From: Bifidobacterium subtile
GTDB lineage: Bacteria; Actinomycetota; Actinomycetes; Actinomycetales; Bifidobacteriaceae
Direction: 5' to 3'
NCBI RefSeq assembly: GCF_000741775.1
Contig: NZ_JGZR01000009.1
Coordinates: 37,269 to 101,268, forward strand
DNA: 64,000 nt
In this document: positions 17,426 to 28,068 of the stretch, piece after piece
How positions within the stretch are numbered: the stretch's first letter is position 1
Layout: every line of letters begins with the position of its first letter
Position numbers and translations under genes: made by a program
The notes under the pieces: model-generated
Database searches by the model: none
What the model was told of the DNA's origin: nothing
The model's input: the letters and a program-made list of their open reading frames with translations, nothing else

Positions 17426-18295
17426 TTATTCTACCGTCTTCGCATACTTGTACTGGCGAGACTCGTGAATCTCGGTGATTCGAACTTGATCGGAGGAGGT
17501 CACGCGCACGTTCGCGCCGAATTTCACCTTGAGTCGAGAGCCGACTCCTCCGGCGATATTCACCGCGTTCTGCAGGTTCTGCGGGTCTCCGATGGCCTTC
17601 AGCGTATACGGTGTGCTCAGTTCCTGCCCATCGCATTGCAGCCCGTTCTTCGTGTCGCTGATGTAGGTCGAGGTCACGACACGCACGCTGTTGAGCGCCA
17701 TCACCTCGACTCCGGCGTTGCGCAGCTCCTCGACCAGCTGGAACATCGTCGATGCGTCGATTCTGCTCTTGGGGTCCTCGCTGATCGAGATGATCACGCC
17801 CTCGCCCTCAGCGGGAAGCCGACCGGAGAGAATGCCGCTGGTCTGCTCATTCTCCTTGGCGATGCGTTCGGCCTCCTGCTGCTTGTTGGCCGCGGCCTTG
17901 AGGGAATTGAGCTGACTGGTCAGCTCGCCTTTGCGCTGTTCGAGGTTCTGCACCTGCGTGCTCGTTTCGGTGATCAGCCGGGTCAGCTCCTCCTCGCTCA
18001 TCGTCTCATACGACGATGCGGGATTGTTGAGCTGGATGGCGTACCCGAAGCCGAGCAGGGCGCACAGCAGCGCTATGAGAAAACTGGTCGCCAGCCTGGC
18101 GCGAACGCCGCTCTCAATGCGCGGCTTCTTCGACTTGCGTTTGACGACGGGGAATGAGCCGGTCTGCGTTTGGTCGTTTTCTTTGTCCTGCTTGCTTTGC
18201 GCAAGCCGAATGCGCATATCGTCCGGTTCGCCGTCCAATTCGTCGCGCGATTGTTCGTCGCGCGCGCCGTGTGCCTCATGTGCCATGCCGGTCAT
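17426..18295 (-). CDS. DUF881 family membrane-anchored protein
   Basis: 289 residues (an alternative start, MAHEAHG, is four residues in). An acidic/basic cytoplasmic N-terminus, one membrane helix at about 70-90 (LATSFLIALLCALLGFGYAI), a coiled coil (LTRLITETSTQVQNLEQRKGELTSQLNSLK), and the extracellular DUF881 domain (GEGVIISISEDP, VVEELRNAGVEVMALNSVRVV, TPYTLKAIGDPQNLQNAV). DUF881 proteins flank DUF1290 in Actinobacteria and are linked to cell division/sporulation-like loci. Its start overlaps the DUF1290 stop by four bases. Confidence 0.9.
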   Translation of the reverse strand: MTGMAHEAHGARDEQSRDELDGEPDDMRIRLAQSKQDKENDQTQTGSFPVVKRKSKKPRIESGVRARLATSFLIALLCALLGFGYAIQLNNPASSYETMSEEELTRLITETSTQVQNLEQRKGELTSQLNSLKAAANKQQEAERIAKENEQTSGILSGRLPAEGEGVIISISEDPKSRIDASTMFQLVEELRNAGVEVMALNSVRVVTSTYISDTKNGLQCDGQELSTPYTLKAIGDPQNLQNAVNIAGGVGSRLKVKFGANVRVTSSDQVRITEIHESRQYKYAKTVE

Positions 18296-18624
18296 CCCCG
18301 GAAGATGAAGCGCCGGATGGCCGACACATTCGAGAAGATGCGGATGCCCAGCACGACGATGACGGCGGTCTGCAGCTGCGAGCCGACGCCGAGCTGATTG
18401 CCCAGCAGCACCAGCAGCGTGGCCGTGAGCACATTCGAAACGAAGGATATGACGAAAACCTTATCGGAGAAGCTGCGCTCGAAATACGAACGCGCTGCGC
18501 CCAGCAAGGCGTCAAGCGCGGCAACCACCATGATCGGCAGATACGGCTGCAGCACGATGGGAATGTCGGGGCGCACGAAAATGCCCACGACGACACCGAG
18601 AATCAAACCGAGCACTGCTGCCAT
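18292..18624 (-). CDS. DUF1290 (Sbp-like) small membrane protein
   Basis: 110 residues with three hydrophobic helices: MAAVLGLILGVVVGIFV, PYLPIMVVAALDALLGAARS and ISFVSNVLTATLLVLLG, followed by LQTAVIVVLGIRIFSNVSAIRR. The segment DALLGAARSYFERSFSDKVF is characteristic of DUF1290. It overlaps the following DUF881 gene by four bases and directly abuts the preceding one, so the three are coupled. Confidence 0.9.
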   Translation of the reverse strand: MAAVLGLILGVVVGIFVRPDIPIVLQPYLPIMVVAALDALLGAARSYFERSFSDKVFVISFVSNVLTATLLVLLGNQLGVGSQLQTAVIVVLGIRIFSNVSAIRRFIFRG

Positions 18625-19629
18625 CTAGTTGCTCCTCTTCGCATAGGTCAGGTCACCAGAATCGGCCGCCTCCAAAGCAAGCGCGTCCGATTTTCGGATC
18701 TGCGGGTATATTCCCGCCTTCTTGAATGAATCATACAGCGCGGGCTGCGTCTTGGCGTCCAGCGCCTGCGCGAGGATGTCGCGATCGCCGATCGCCTCGA
18801 TCTTGTACGGACTTTCGATCTGGTCGACGCCGACGAGAATCGACTGCCCCGCCGTTCTGATGGAGGTCTGTGGGCCGAGGCGGCGGCCATTGATCGAAAT
18901 CGCCTCCGCACCCGAATTCCAAAGCAGCGAAACGAACTGCTGCAGATCGGCATCGGTGATGACGCGGAGGCGACCTGTCTGTCCTTCGCGCGGGCCGGAG
19001 CCTGAGGCCGAATCGGATTTGGCCGCGATGGGGTCCGCCAGGGTGAGCGTGATGCCCTCCCCTTGCACTGCGCTCAGCCCATTGACCAGGTCGTCATTGC
19101 GCTGGACCTGGCTGTCGCCATACGAGCCGAGCTTCTTGGACTGATCGTCCACGCTGGCACGCAGCGTTTTGTTGTCTGCCGAGAGCGTATCGACGCGGTC
19201 ATTGAGCTGATCGAGCTGGCTGATCAGCGTGTCGCGGACCTCTTTGCGCGGATCGGTGTGCAGCTGGCGGACGAAAAGGAATCCTGCGAATCCCACCCCC
19301 ACGCAGATGAGGAACACAATCGCATGCGACACCCAGACGGTGAGCCGCGATTCGGGCTTTCTGGCGAGTCGAGCGTCGGAGAACATCGGGTCGAGCGGAC
19401 GGTTGGTCAGATCGTCGATCAAGCGCAGGGAATCGTCGTCGACGATTCTGCGGCGCCGGGTGCGCCGGTCCGAGCCGGGCTGGTGCACGGCGGCAAGAAC
19501 CGTCTCAAGACCGGCTGCGGACCGGGAGAACACCGCACGGCGCCTGCGCACCGTATCCTGTGCGGAAACAGGGTACGAGGGAGGCTGCGCATGCATAGAC
19601 GATGCGAAAGGGGAACGCGGTGCGGTCAT
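18625..19629 (-). CDS. DUF881 family membrane-anchored protein (first copy)
   Basis: 334 residues from ATG 19629; a longer open frame upstream overlaps pgsA and is not used. Arg-rich cytoplasmic N-terminus, one membrane helix at about 105-125 (VSHAIVFLICVGVGFAGFLF), a coiled coil (LISQLDQLNDRVDTLSADNKTLR) and the DUF881 domain (GEGITLTLADPIA, LLWNSGAEAISINGRRL, SPYKIEAIGDRDILAQAL). Paralogue of the gene at 17426. The start lies 5 bp after the pgsA-like stop. Confidence 0.88.
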   Translation of the reverse strand: MTAPRSPFASSMHAQPPSYPVSAQDTVRRRRAVFSRSAAGLETVLAAVHQPGSDRRTRRRRIVDDDSLRLIDDLTNRPLDPMFSDARLARKPESRLTVWVSHAIVFLICVGVGFAGFLFVRQLHTDPRKEVRDTLISQLDQLNDRVDTLSADNKTLRASVDDQSKKLGSYGDSQVQRNDDLVNGLSAVQGEGITLTLADPIAAKSDSASGSGPREGQTGRLRVITDADLQQFVSLLWNSGAEAISINGRRLGPQTSIRTAGQSILVGVDQIESPYKIEAIGDRDILAQALDAKTQPALYDSFKKAGIYPQIRKSDALALEAADSGDLTYAKRSN

Positions 19630-19633
19630 AGGC

Positions 19634-20233
19634 TCACTCGGTCTCGCGCAAGAGCGCGAATCCTTGGCGGAAGTATATGAAGCCGGCCAGCCAATAGACG
19701 CCGACTCCCCAGATCCCCACGGCCAGTGCGGCCATATGAAGCATGTGGGCGAAAGGGTTGTCCCATACATCGGCCACAATCAGCGCCACGATGGCGACCA
19801 TCAGCAGCGCAGTGCCGGTTTTGCCCACGAAGTTGACAGGCAGCGGTCCGTAATCATGCTGCGCGAGTATCAGCACCAGCACGCCCATAAGCAGGTCGCG
19901 TATCGCCACGATGATAAGCATCCACATGGGAATGATGCCCGCCAGTCCGAGCGCGAGCACGCTGCACAGGATGAGCAGCCGATCGGCGATCGGGTCGAGC
20001 AGCTGACCGATTTTGCTGACCTGGTTGAAGGAGCGCGCGATCAGACCATCCATGCCGTCGGATATCGCCGAAAGGGCGAGCACCGCCAGCGCCGGAATCA
20101 TGCGGTGATGCGACACCAGCTCCGCGACGATCGGAATGGAGACGATGCGCAGCAGGCTGATGAGGTTCGGCACCGTAAGGTACACGTCCCTCGGTTCAGG
20201 GCTGTACTGCGGCGTGTCTACGTGGTCGTTCAT
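19634..20233 (-). CDS. pgsA: CDP-alcohol phosphatidyltransferase, PgsA-like
   Basis: 199 residues. The signature D-x2-D-G-x2-A-R-x8-G-x3-D-x3-D is visible as SDGMDGLIARSFNQVSKIGQ followed by LLDPIADR. Six or so membrane segments. It transfers a phosphatidyl group from CDP-diacylglycerol, most likely to glycerol-3-phosphate (phosphatidylglycerophosphate synthase), though other actinobacterial members use other alcohols. It lies 11 bp after hisG and just before the DUF881 gene. Confidence 0.85.
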   Translation of the reverse strand: MNDHVDTPQYSPEPRDVYLTVPNLISLLRIVSIPIVAELVSHHRMIPALAVLALSAISDGMDGLIARSFNQVSKIGQLLDPIADRLLILCSVLALGLAGIIPMWMLIIVAIRDLLMGVLVLILAQHDYGPLPVNFVGKTGTALLMVAIVALIVADVWDNPFAHMLHMAALAVGIWGVGVYWLAGFIYFRQGFALLRETE

Positions 20234-20244
20234 CGCGCGGGACA

Positions 20245-21096
20245 CTAGATCCTCGAGGCCTGCAGCGCAGTGACGATGATGCCCCGGGCGCCCACGGAGT
20301 AAAGCCGGTCCATGAGCTGATTTACCCTCTCGCGCGGCACCATCACACGCACCGCGCACCATTGCTTGTCGTGCAATGGCGAAATGGTGGGGCTTTCGAA
20401 GCCCGGAGTGACGGCAACAGCCGCAGCGACCTTCGAGACCGGGATATCGTAGTCCATCAGCGCATAGCGCTGCGCCGTGAGCACGCCCTGCAGGCGGCGT
20501 TCGAGCACGACGAGCCGTTCGTCCTGCTGACTCACGCGCGGAGAGCGGATGAGCACGGCCTCTGAATGCAGAATCGGATCGCCAAACACGCGCAGTCCGG
20601 CATTGCGCAGCGTCGTGCCGGTCGAGACGACATCGGCGATCAGATCGGCGACGCCCAGCTGGACTGAGGATTCCACGGCCCCGTCCAAGTGGATGATCTC
20701 GGCATGGATGGAACGTTCGGCCAAATAATCTGCGACCAGCTTGTCATAAGAGCTGGCCACGCGCTTGCCATCGATGTCTTCCAAGCGCGTGATCGGCGAG
20801 GCCTCGGGCGCGGCGAAGCGGAAGGTCGAAGCGCCGAATCCCAAGGCAAGATGCTCGGCGGCCTCGGTCTGGGAATTGAGCAGCAGATCGCGCCCGGTGA
20901 TGCCCACGTCAATCGTGCCATGGCCTACATAAACCGCAATGTCGAGCGGACGCAGATAGAAGAGCTCAATCTCGTTGTCCTGGTCCTCCACGACGAGCTG
21001 ACGCGGATTGCTGCGCAGACGGTAGCCCGCCTCGGCAAGCATATTCCATGCCGGCTCTGAAAGCATGCCCTTGTTGGGCACGGCGATTCGCAACAT
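20245..21096 (-). CDS. hisG: ATP phosphoribosyltransferase, long form
   Basis: 283 residues, the long (hexameric, HisZ-independent) form with a C-terminal regulatory ACT-like domain. First step of histidine synthesis: ATP plus PRPP to phosphoribosyl-ATP. Visible: [30 protein letters not shown], the PRPP-binding segment [18 protein letters not shown], and the regulatory end [31 protein letters not shown] precedes the ATG. hisE lies 63 bp upstream, so the pair is likely one transcript. Confidence 0.96.
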   Translation of the reverse strand: MLRIAVPNKGMLSEPAWNMLAEAGYRLRSNPRQLVVEDQDNEIELFYLRPLDIAVYVGHGTIDVGITGRDLLLNSQTEAAEHLALGFGASTFRFAAPEASPITRLEDIDGKRVASSYDKLVADYLAERSIHAEIIHLDGAVESSVQLGVADLIADVVSTGTTLRNAGLRVFGDPILHSEAVLIRSPRVSQQDERLVVLERRLQGVLTAQRYALMDYDIPVSKVAAAVAVTPGFESPTISPLHDKQWCAVRVMVPRERVNQLMDRLYSVGARGIIVTALQASRI

Positions 21097-21159
21097 ATTT
21101 CCTCCTCGAATCCAAATGCAATGCGCTATTCGTCATAACTGCCGCATCGCGAATAACGC

Positions 21160-21423
21160 TCACAGATAGCGATACACGTCGTTTAGCGTGATGCCGCGGT
21201 CGATCATCATGACCTGCAGATGGTAGAGCAATTGGCTCATTTCCTCGGCCGTGCGGTCGGCTCCTTCGTATTCGGCGGCGATCCAGACCTCCCCCGCTTC
21301 TTCGATGATCTTCTTGCCGATGAAATGCGTGCCCTTGTCGAGCTCGCCGACAGTGAGCGAGCCTTCGGGCCGGCTGGCCGCCTTTTCGCTCAGCTCGGTA
21401 AACAGTGATTCGAATGTCTTCAT
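21160..21423 (-). CDS. hisE: Phosphoribosyl-ATP pyrophosphatase
   Basis: 87 residues, a stand-alone HisE of all-alpha MazG-like fold. Visible: [25 protein letters not shown] followed by [20 protein letters not shown], with the metal-binding Glu residues of EEAGEV and the E of AEEMSQ. It hydrolyses phosphoribosyl-ATP to phosphoribosyl-AMP and diphosphate, the second step of histidine synthesis; HisI, which takes the next step, is encoded separately at 28065. Operon with hisG. Confidence 0.94.
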   Translation of the reverse strand: MKTFESLFTELSEKAASRPEGSLTVGELDKGTHFIGKKIIEEAGEVWIAAEYEGADRTAEEMSQLLYHLQVMMIDRGITLNDVYRYL

Positions 21424-21533
21424 AATTGTGCTCCATGGAATGGCAGCATCGCACGTTATTGCAGCTGCGCAAACTTATGTTTGTTGTATTTTTCCGCTCC
21501 GGCGTTGTTGTCCGCCATCGCCGCGGAATATCT

Positions 21534-22208
21534 TCAGTCCTTGTACGCAGCCTGGGCGCGGTCGCGGATGTCGTCGATCGCGCCCGCCGGACTTGGCGCT
21601 CCGTAGACGGCGGATCCGGCCACCATCACGTCCGCTCCCGCTTCGGCGACGATCGGCGCGGTCGAGGGGCTGACTCCACCGTCGACCTGAATATGAGTGG
21701 AAAGGCCACGGCGTGTGATCTCGTCGCGCAGCCGGCGCACTTTGCCCATCTGGTTGGCGAGGAACTTCTGCCCGCCGAAGCCTGGCTCGACCGTCATGAT
21801 AAGCACCATGTCGAACTCGTCGAGAATGTCGAAGATCGGCTCGACCGGTTCGGCCGGACGCACTGCGTAGCAGGCCTTGCAGCCCATCTCGCGCAGTTGG
21901 CGGGCCAGCCGCACGGGGGCATGGGTGGCACCCATATGGAAACTGACCGACGCCGCGCCGAGCTTGGCGTATTCGGGGGCCCAGCGGTCCGGGTCCTCGA
22001 TCATGAGATGCACGTCCACCGGCAGCTCGGTGACCTCGCAGATGCGCTTCACGATGGGTTCGCCGAGTGTCAGATTAGGCACGAAATGATGGTCCATTAC
22101 ATCGACGTGGACCAGATCGGCGTTGGATATGGCGTCCAGATCACGTTCGAGATTGCAGAAATCGGCTGACAGGATGCTGGGGGCGATTTGAATGGTCATG
22201 GCTTTCAT
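21534..22208 (-). CDS. rpe: Ribulose-phosphate 3-epimerase
   Basis: 224 residues (a start at 22199, MTIQIAPS, is equally likely). TIM-barrel motifs: PSILSADFCNLERDL, VHVDVMDHHFVPNLTLG, DVHLMIEDP, VLIMTVEPGFGGQKF, IQVDGGVSPSTAPIVAEAGADVMVAGSAVYG. It interconverts ribulose-5-phosphate and xylulose-5-phosphate, feeding the fructose-6-phosphate phosphoketolase route of bifidobacteria. It lies between lgt and hisE. Confidence 0.96.
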   Translation of the reverse strand: MKAMTIQIAPSILSADFCNLERDLDAISNADLVHVDVMDHHFVPNLTLGEPIVKRICEVTELPVDVHLMIEDPDRWAPEYAKLGAASVSFHMGATHAPVRLARQLREMGCKACYAVRPAEPVEPIFDILDEFDMVLIMTVEPGFGGQKFLANQMGKVRRLRDEITRRGLSTHIQVDGGVSPSTAPIVAEAGADVMVAGSAVYGAPSPAGAIDDIRDRAQAAYKD

Positions 22209-22306
22209 TCTATTGAGGGTGAACGACTTGGGGCATGCTCCCTGAGGATGAGTTGCAGGGCCTCAGCGTGCGCACCTATCATACCCCGGACAGTCAGCAA
22301 GGCGCG

Positions 22307-23278
22307 TCATCGCCTCGCGGACCGCGTTTCCTCATCTGCGGGTCGCTTGGTCCCCGCGGATTCCATGGACTCCGCCTCGCTCACCGTGCGCAGGCGTTCG
22401 GTCAGCGAGGCGGTTGCGCTGCCGAAGCGCTGCACGAGGATGAACGCGACTGCTCCGGCGACGAAGACGGCGATGGAGACCCACACATTGATGCGCACGC
22501 CGAGGAACTCGTGGGCGAAATCGATGCGCAGGGCCTCGATCCATGTGCGCCCTGCGGTGTACCACATGACGTACATGGTGAACTGCGAGCCGGCATTGAG
22601 TGCGCGAACCGTTTTCCGGCCGAGCCAGATGATGAGCGCCGCGCCGATAAGGTTCCAGATCAGCTCGTACAGGAAGGTCGGATGGAAAAGCGTGCCGGTG
22701 GGGCATGACGCGCCGTCATAGCAACGCTCGCTCTGGCCGATTGCGGAGCCGACATTGTTGAGCTTGAGTCCCCAAGGAAGCGTCGTGGGCGCCCCGTACA
22801 GCTCCTGGTTGAACCAGTTGCCCAGGCGGCCGATCGCCTGCGCGACCAGCAGGCCCGGCGCGATGCTGTCGGCCAGCAGCGCCATCGGATAGTGCTTATG
22901 CCGGCACCAGGCCCATGCGGCCAGGGCGCCGAAGGCGATGCCGCCCCAGATGCCCAAGCCCCCGTTCCAGATGCGGAACATATCGACCCAGTTGCCGGTG
23001 GGGCCGAAGAAGCGCTCCGGGGTGGTGATGATGTGGTAGATCCTGGCGCCGATGATGCCGGCCGGCACCGCGCACAGCGTGATGTCGAGGATCTGGTCGA
23101 AGTTGCCGCCCAGTTTTTTCCACCGTTCCGTGCCGATCCAGACCGCGGCGATGATGCCGGCGAGGATGCACAGCGCGTAGAAATGGATCGTCAGCGAGCC
23201 GATCGAGAACTGCGAAACCGTGGGCGAAGGGATATACGCCAGCGGCAGATAATCCAAGGATAAGGAATTCAGTGTCAT
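22307..23278 (-). CDS. lgt: Prolipoprotein diacylglyceryl transferase
   Basis: 323 residues from the ATG at 23278; a GTG two codons earlier is possible. Moves diacylglyceryl from phosphatidylglycerol to the lipobox Cys of prolipoproteins, at the membrane. Visible: HFYALCILAGIIAAVWIG, the signature RIWNGGLGIWGGI, and the Lgt motif GRLGNWFNQELYGAPTTLPWGL. Seven hydrophobic segments. The protein has a Glu/Thr/Arg-rich C-terminal tail. A hairpin (23339-23376) separates it from trpA. Confidence 0.95.
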   Translation of the reverse strand: MTLNSLSLDYLPLAYIPSPTVSQFSIGSLTIHFYALCILAGIIAAVWIGTERWKKLGGNFDQILDITLCAVPAGIIGARIYHIITTPERFFGPTGNWVDMFRIWNGGLGIWGGIAFGALAAWAWCRHKHYPMALLADSIAPGLLVAQAIGRLGNWFNQELYGAPTTLPWGLKLNNVGSAIGQSERCYDGASCPTGTLFHPTFLYELIWNLIGAALIIWLGRKTVRALNAGSQFTMYVMWYTAGRTWIEALRIDFAHEFLGVRINVWVSIAVFVAGAVAFILVQRFGSATASLTERLRTVSEAESMESAGTKRPADEETRSARR

Positions 23279-23338
23279 AATCACCTGATGCTAGTGCGTT
23301 GCGGCGATAAAGGCCACCGGGGATCGGCTTCATGAATT

Positions 23339-23376
23339 CAACGCAGGCGGCTGCGCATTGTCCGCCGCCTGCGTTG
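23339..23376. terminator. Hairpin between trpA and lgt
   Basis: CAACGCAGGCGG (23339-23350) pairs perfectly with CCGCCTGCGTTG (23365-23376). It follows the trpA stop by 17 bp. No T-run on the minus strand, so read-through into lgt is possible. Confidence 0.5.
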
Positions 23377-23393
23377 ATTCGGCAGGCCTTCAG

Positions 23394-24317
23394 TCAGCGG
23401 CGAGCTTCATGGATGCCCTTGGACAATGCTGCAGTCGTGGCCGTCAAAGCATCCAGTCCTTCGCGCAGGTCGCGCACTTTGGTGCCCGTGTCGTCAAGCA
23501 GAGTGTGCACGAGCGCCGAACCGACGATGACGCCGTCGGCATACGAGCCGACTTGTGCGCCCTGCTCGGGCGTGGACACGCCGATGCCGACGCAGACGTT
23601 GCTGACGCCCGCCTGCCGGGTGCGGCGCACGAGTTCTTCCGGCGAAGCGCTGAGCGTCGCCCGCTCGCCGGTCACGCCCATGCGCGAGGCGGCGTAGACG
23701 AAGCCGCGAGCGTGCTTGGCCACTGCTGCGAGACGCTCGGCGCTGGAATCGGGTGAAACGAGGAAGATACGGTCCAGACCGTGGCGCTGCGAGGCCTCGA
23801 TCCATTCCCCCGCCTCATCGGGAATCAGATCCGGCGTGATAAGTCCTGCGCCGCCAGCAGCTTCGAACTCGGCGGCGAAGCGTTCGACGCCATAATGGAA
23901 GATCAGGTTCCAGTAGCTCATGATGAGCGGGATTGCGCCAGCCTGTGCCACCGTGCGCACCGCTTCGAACACGCCTTCGAGGCGTTCGCCTTGGGCGATG
24001 GCGATCTGCGAGGCGGATTGGATCACCGGGCCGTCCATGACTGGGTCGGAGTACGGCAGACCGATTTCGACGATGTCGACGCCGTTCTCGACGATGCAGC
24101 GCAATGCCTCCAATGAGCCCTGCGCGTCGGGGAAGCCGTACGGCAGGTAGCCGATGAAGGCCGGCGTGTTCTTGGCCTTGAGACTCGCCAGCAGCGTTTC
24201 GGTCGGACTCGGCCGGTGGCTGATGCCTAACGGTTGGAAATCAGCCTGTGAGCCTATCTGGCTGCCTGACTGAGCGTTGGGCTGGACGTTGTTCGTGCGT
24301 ATTGCGGTCATAATCAT
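23394..24317 (-). CDS. trpA: Tryptophan synthase alpha subunit
   Basis: 307 residues, ~35 longer than usual at the N-terminus (Asn/Gln-rich). Cleaves indole-3-glycerol phosphate to indole, which is passed to TrpB. Visible: [32 protein letters not shown] (catalytic Glu in the EIGLPYSDP motif), [37 protein letters not shown]. Its ATG overlaps the TrpCB stop in ATGA, so translation is coupled and the subunits are produced together. Confidence 0.95.
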   Translation of the reverse strand: MIMTAIRTNNVQPNAQSGSQIGSQADFQPLGISHRPSPTETLLASLKAKNTPAFIGYLPYGFPDAQGSLEALRCIVENGVDIVEIGLPYSDPVMDGPVIQSASQIAIAQGERLEGVFEAVRTVAQAGAIPLIMSYWNLIFHYGVERFAAEFEAAGGAGLITPDLIPDEAGEWIEASQRHGLDRIFLVSPDSSAERLAAVAKHARGFVYAASRMGVTGERATLSASPEELVRRTRQAGVSNVCVGIGVSTPEQGAQVGSYADGVIVGSALVHTLLDDTGTKVRDLREGLDALTATTAALSKGIHEARR

Positions 24318-26449
24318 TCCCCATCCGTGCTGTTCTGCTCGGCAGCGATATCAGCAGACGCGCCGTCGGACGATGTGCCATGCGCACCGTTGGCTTCCAG
24401 AGCCTTGCTTTGCTCGTCGGTCAGGTAGCCGAACCATTTGCCGGCCGTGGCCACATCCTTGTCTCCGCGCCCGGAGATGTTGATGAGCATCACCGGATTG
24501 GCGTAGCCCTTCGCCTTCAAGTCGACGGCGGCCTTGTACGCGCCGGCGAGGGCGTGGGAGCTTTCGATGGCGGGGATGATGCCCTCGGTCTCGCACAGAT
24601 CCTTGAAGGCGCTCATCGCCTCGTCGTCGGTGGCCCAGGAGTAGTTGACTCGGCCGATGTCCTTGAGCCAGGAATGCTCGGGGCCGACCGAAGCGTAGTC
24701 GAGGCCTGCGGAAATCGAATAGGTGTCAAGGGTCTGGCCTTCCTTGTCCTCAAGCAGATACGAGCGCGTGCCCTGGAACATGCCGACCTCGCCGGTGCCC
24801 GGCGCGAATCTGATCGCGTGCTCGCCGGATTCCGGTCCGTTGCCGCCAGCCTCGTAGCCATAGAGGTTCACGCGGTCATCGTCTAGGAAGGCGTTCATGA
24901 CGCCGATGGCGTTCGAGCCGCCGCCCACGCAGGCGCATACCACGTCAGGATGGTCGATGCCATACTCCTCGCCCAGCTGCCGCTTGGCTTCCTCGCCGAT
25001 GATCTTCTGGAAGTCGCGCACCATCGAGGGGAAGGGATGGGGGCCGGCGACCGTGCCCAACAGGTAATGCGTGTTCTCGACGTTGGTGACCCAGTCGCGC
25101 AGCGCCTCGTTAATCGCGTCCTTCAGGATTCGCGTGCCTTGCGTCACTTCGACGACTTCGGCGCCGAGCAGTCGCATTCTGGCGACGTTGAGCGCCTGTC
25201 TGCGGGCATCGATCTGACCCATGTAGATGCGGCATTTGAGGCCGAACAGAGCGCATACGGTCGCCGTGGCCACGCCATGCTGACCGGCTCCGGTTTCGGC
25301 GATGACGCGGGTCTTGCCCATGCGCTTGACGAGCAGGGCCTGGCCGAGCGCGTTGTTGATCTTGTGCGCGCCGGTATGGTTGAGGTCCTCGCGCTTGAGG
25401 AAGACCCGGGCATCCAGTCCGGTTTTGGCCTTGATGCGCTCGGCGAAGCGCGGGGCTTCGGTCAGTGAGGAGGGCCTGCCGACGTACTGGCGGTTGAGCC
25501 GGGCGAATTCCTTGTGGAATTCCGGGTCGGCCTTGGCCTGTTCGTAGACCGTCTCAAGCTCGTCCAGTGCGCCCACCAACGCCTCGGGGACGTAGCGGCC
25601 GCCGAACTGTCCGAAGTACGGCCCTTCATGTGTGGACAGCGGACGCTGCTCGGAGGCTTTGACTCGGGCGCCGGCGGCAACGAGCGTGCGCACGGCCTCC
25701 TCGTGGTCGTCGGCCGTGGCGACGCCTTCGCCCACCAGCACGGTGTCGGCTCCGGCGCGGGCGTAGTCGTCGACTTCGACGCTGCCGAAGACGCCGGATT
25801 CCGCTACGCGAATGACGTTGCTCGGCAGGTCGGCCGCAAGCTCGCCATAGGTGGACACATCGACGTGCAGATTCTTGAGGTTTCTGGCGTTGATGCCGAT
25901 GACCGTGGCTCCCACGGCTACGGCACGCGCGATCTCCTCGCGGTTGTGCGCCTCCACCAGCACGGTCATGCCCAAAGACTCAGAGAGCTTGAGCAGCCGG
26001 GAAAGCGTGTCGTCGTCAAGCGCGGCGACGATGAGCAGCACGATGTCGGCGCCATGCGCACGCGATTCCCAGACCTGGTACTCATTGACCATGAAGTCCT
26101 TACGCAGCAACGGGATATGCACTGCGGCACGCACCTGATCGAAGTCGTCAAGCGAGCCGAGGAAGCGTCGCCCCTCGGTCAGCACGGATATCGCGCTGGC
26201 GCCGCCTGCCTCGTATTGCCGTGCCAAAGCGGCCGGGTCGGGGATGTCGCCCAGATAGCCTTTGGACGGCGAGGCGCGTTTGATCTCGGCGATGACGGGC
26301 ACGCCGTCCTCACGCTTGAGCCATCGGCGCACGTCAATGGGCGCCGGAGCGTCGGCGGCCATCCTCTTGATCGTCTCAAGGGGCAAGGCGCGTTCGCGCG
26401 CCTGCTGATCCTCGAGTGCTCCCGCCACCAACTCGTCAAGTACGGACAT
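24314..26449 (-). CDS. trpCB: Indole-3-glycerol phosphate synthase-tryptophan synthase beta fusion
   Basis: 711 residues in one uninterrupted frame. Residues 1-~270 are Trp[79 protein letters not shown]. Residues ~285-690 are TrpB with the pyridoxal-phosphate lysine in [29 protein letters not shown], and the phosphate-binding [10 protein letters not shown]. It thus holds two non-adjacent steps, producing indole-glycerol phosphate and using indole, with TrpA between them. Such TrpC-TrpB fusions are known in bifidobacteria. A Ser/Ala/Glu-rich tail ends the protein. Confidence 0.95.
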   Translation of the reverse strand: MSVLDELVAGALEDQQARERALPLETIKRMAADAPAPIDVRRWLKREDGVPVIAEIKRASPSKGYLGDIPDPAALARQYEAGGASAISVLTEGRRFLGSLDDFDQVRAAVHIPLLRKDFMVNEYQVWESRAHGADIVLLIVAALDDDTLSRLLKLSESLGMTVLVEAHNREEIARAVAVGATVIGINARNLKNLHVDVSTYGELAADLPSNVIRVAESGVFGSVEVDDYARAGADTVLVGEGVATADDHEEAVRTLVAAGARVKASEQRPLSTHEGPYFGQFGGRYVPEALVGALDELETVYEQAKADPEFHKEFARLNRQYVGRPSSLTEAPRFAERIKAKTGLDARVFLKREDLNHTGAHKINNALGQALLVKRMGKTRVIAETGAGQHGVATATVCALFGLKCRIYMGQIDARRQALNVARMRLLGAEVVEVTQGTRILKDAINEALRDWVTNVENTHYLLGTVAGPHPFPSMVRDFQKIIGEEAKRQLGEEYGIDHPDVVCACVGGGSNAIGVMNAFLDDDRVNLYGYEAGGNGPESGEHAIRFAPGTGEVGMFQGTRSYLLEDKEGQTLDTYSISAGLDYASVGPEHSWLKDIGRVNYSWATDDEAMSAFKDLCETEGIIPAIESSHALAGAYKAAVDLKAKGYANPVMLINISGRGDKDVATAGKWFGYLTDEQSKALEANGAHGTSSDGASADIAAEQNSTDGE

Positions 26450-26505
26450 AGTAACCCTTTCCGATGGTTGTCATACGTCACTGTAGCAATGTCTGTGCCC
26501 AGCGC

Positions 26506-28068
26506 TTACGCCTGCACGTTGCGCAGCTGCGCCGCGATCTGGATGGCCTCCACGCTGGCCTCCGCCTTGTTGCGCGTCTCCTGCCATTCCTGGGCGGGCA
26601 CCGAGTCGAGCACGATGCCCGCACCTGCCTGCACCGAAGCCTCATGATCGCACAGGTACGCCGTGCGAATCGCGATGGCCATATCCATATTGCCCGAGAA
26701 GTCGAAATAGCCGACGGTGCCGCCGTAGATGCCGCGGTCGGCGGGCTCCAACTCGTCGATGATCTCGATGGCGCGCGGCTTGGGCGCTCCCGAAAGCGTG
26801 CCCGCGGGGAAGGCCGACATGAACACGTCGAAGGCGCTCATGCCCTGCGCGACGCGGCCGGTGACCGTAGAGCAGATATGCATGATATGGCTGAAGCGCT
26901 TGATGTTCATCAGCGACACCACTTCGACGCTCTGCGGCTCGCAGACACGGCTCAGGTCATTGCGCGAGAGATCGACCAGCATGATGTGCTCGCTGCGCTC
27001 CTTGGGATCGGCCAGCAGCTCCTTGGCCAGCCGCTCGTCCTCTTCGATCGTCTTGCCGCGCGGTCTGGAACCGGCTATCGGGAAGGTAACGGCCTGGCCG
27101 TCGTCCACTTTGATGAGCGTCTCCGGACTGGACCCGATTACATTGAAATCCCGGCCCTGCGCGTCGGTGAGCGCCAGGAAGTACATGTAGGGGCTGGGGT
27201 TGAGCGTGCGCAGCACCCGATAGACGTCGAAGGGATCGGCCGGCGAATCGATTTCGAGACGCTGCGAGATCACGACCTGGAACACATCGCCGTCCACGAT
27301 ATGCCGCTTGGCGGCTTCCACGGCCTGCTCATACGTGCCGCGCTCGCTGCGGAAGCGCAGCTCGGGCTGCGGCTTGCCTCCGTCGAGCACGCTGACCTTC
27401 GATTCTCCGGCAGCGGGCGTCGCGGCGGCGCGCTGCATCGCGTCCAGCCGCGCCGAGGCGCCGTCATAGGCGGCATCGGCACGGGTAGGTCGGTCGTCCA
27501 TATTAACGGCATTGGCGATCAGCCATACGGATCCGGTCAGGTGATCCACCACCGCCAGATCGGTGGCCAACGCGAGCACCAGCTCCGACTGCGGAGTCTC
27601 CACAGGGGCCTGCGCTCGCAGCGTCGGCTCCCAGTGGCGCAGCGCATCCCAGCCCACGGAGCCGACTAGTCCGCCGGTCAGATTGGGCAGCCCGGCGATG
27701 TTCGGTGCCCTGAGATTGCGCAGCACGGCGTGCGCCACTTCGAGCACGTCGCCGTGCTGCGGTATGCCGGCCGGGACCTTGCCCAACCAGTCGGCCTGGC
27801 CGTCATTCGAGCGCAGCTGCGCCATCGAATTCACGCCGATGAAACTGTAGCGGCTCCACGAACCGCCGTATTCCGCGGATTCGAGGATGAAAGTGCCGCT
27901 TCGCCCCCCCGCGAGCCGCCCGTAAAGCCCGACCGGGGTGAGCGAGTCGGCCAGCAGCCGACGCACGATGGGAATGATGCGGTAGCCCTTGTCGGCCAGC
28001 TCGTGGAACTCCTCACGACTCGGCCACGTGCCGCCCCACTGCAGATGCTCGACGCTGCATGGCTTCAT
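26506..28068 (-). CDS. trpE: Anthranilate synthase component I
   Basis: 520 residues from ATG 28068, which overlaps the hisI stop in ATGA. Makes anthranilate from chorismate with glutamine amidotransferase TrpG, which is not encoded nearby. Visible: N-terminal [15 protein letters not shown], an inhibitor-site-like LESAEYG region, and the chorismate-binding core [79 protein letters not shown]. 56 bp separate it from trpCB. The coupling to hisI ties tryptophan and histidine synthesis together. Confidence 0.95.
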   Translation of the reverse strand: MKPCSVEHLQWGGTWPSREEFHELADKGYRIIPIVRRLLADSLTPVGLYGRLAGGRSGTFILESAEYGGSWSRYSFIGVNSMAQLRSNDGQADWLGKVPAGIPQHGDVLEVAHAVLRNLRAPNIAGLPNLTGGLVGSVGWDALRHWEPTLRAQAPVETPQSELVLALATDLAVVDHLTGSVWLIANAVNMDDRPTRADAAYDGASARLDAMQRAAATPAAGESKVSVLDGGKPQPELRFRSERGTYEQAVEAAKRHIVDGDVFQVVISQRLEIDSPADPFDVYRVLRTLNPSPYMYFLALTDAQGRDFNVIGSSPETLIKVDDGQAVTFPIAGSRPRGKTIEEDERLAKELLADPKERSEHIMLVDLSRNDLSRVCEPQSVEVVSLMNIKRFSHIMHICSTVTGRVAQGMSAFDVFMSAFPAGTLSGAPKPRAIEIIDELEPADRGIYGGTVGYFDFSGNMDMAIAIRTAYLCDHEASVQAGAGIVLDSVPAQEWQETRNKAEASVEAIQIAAQLRNVQA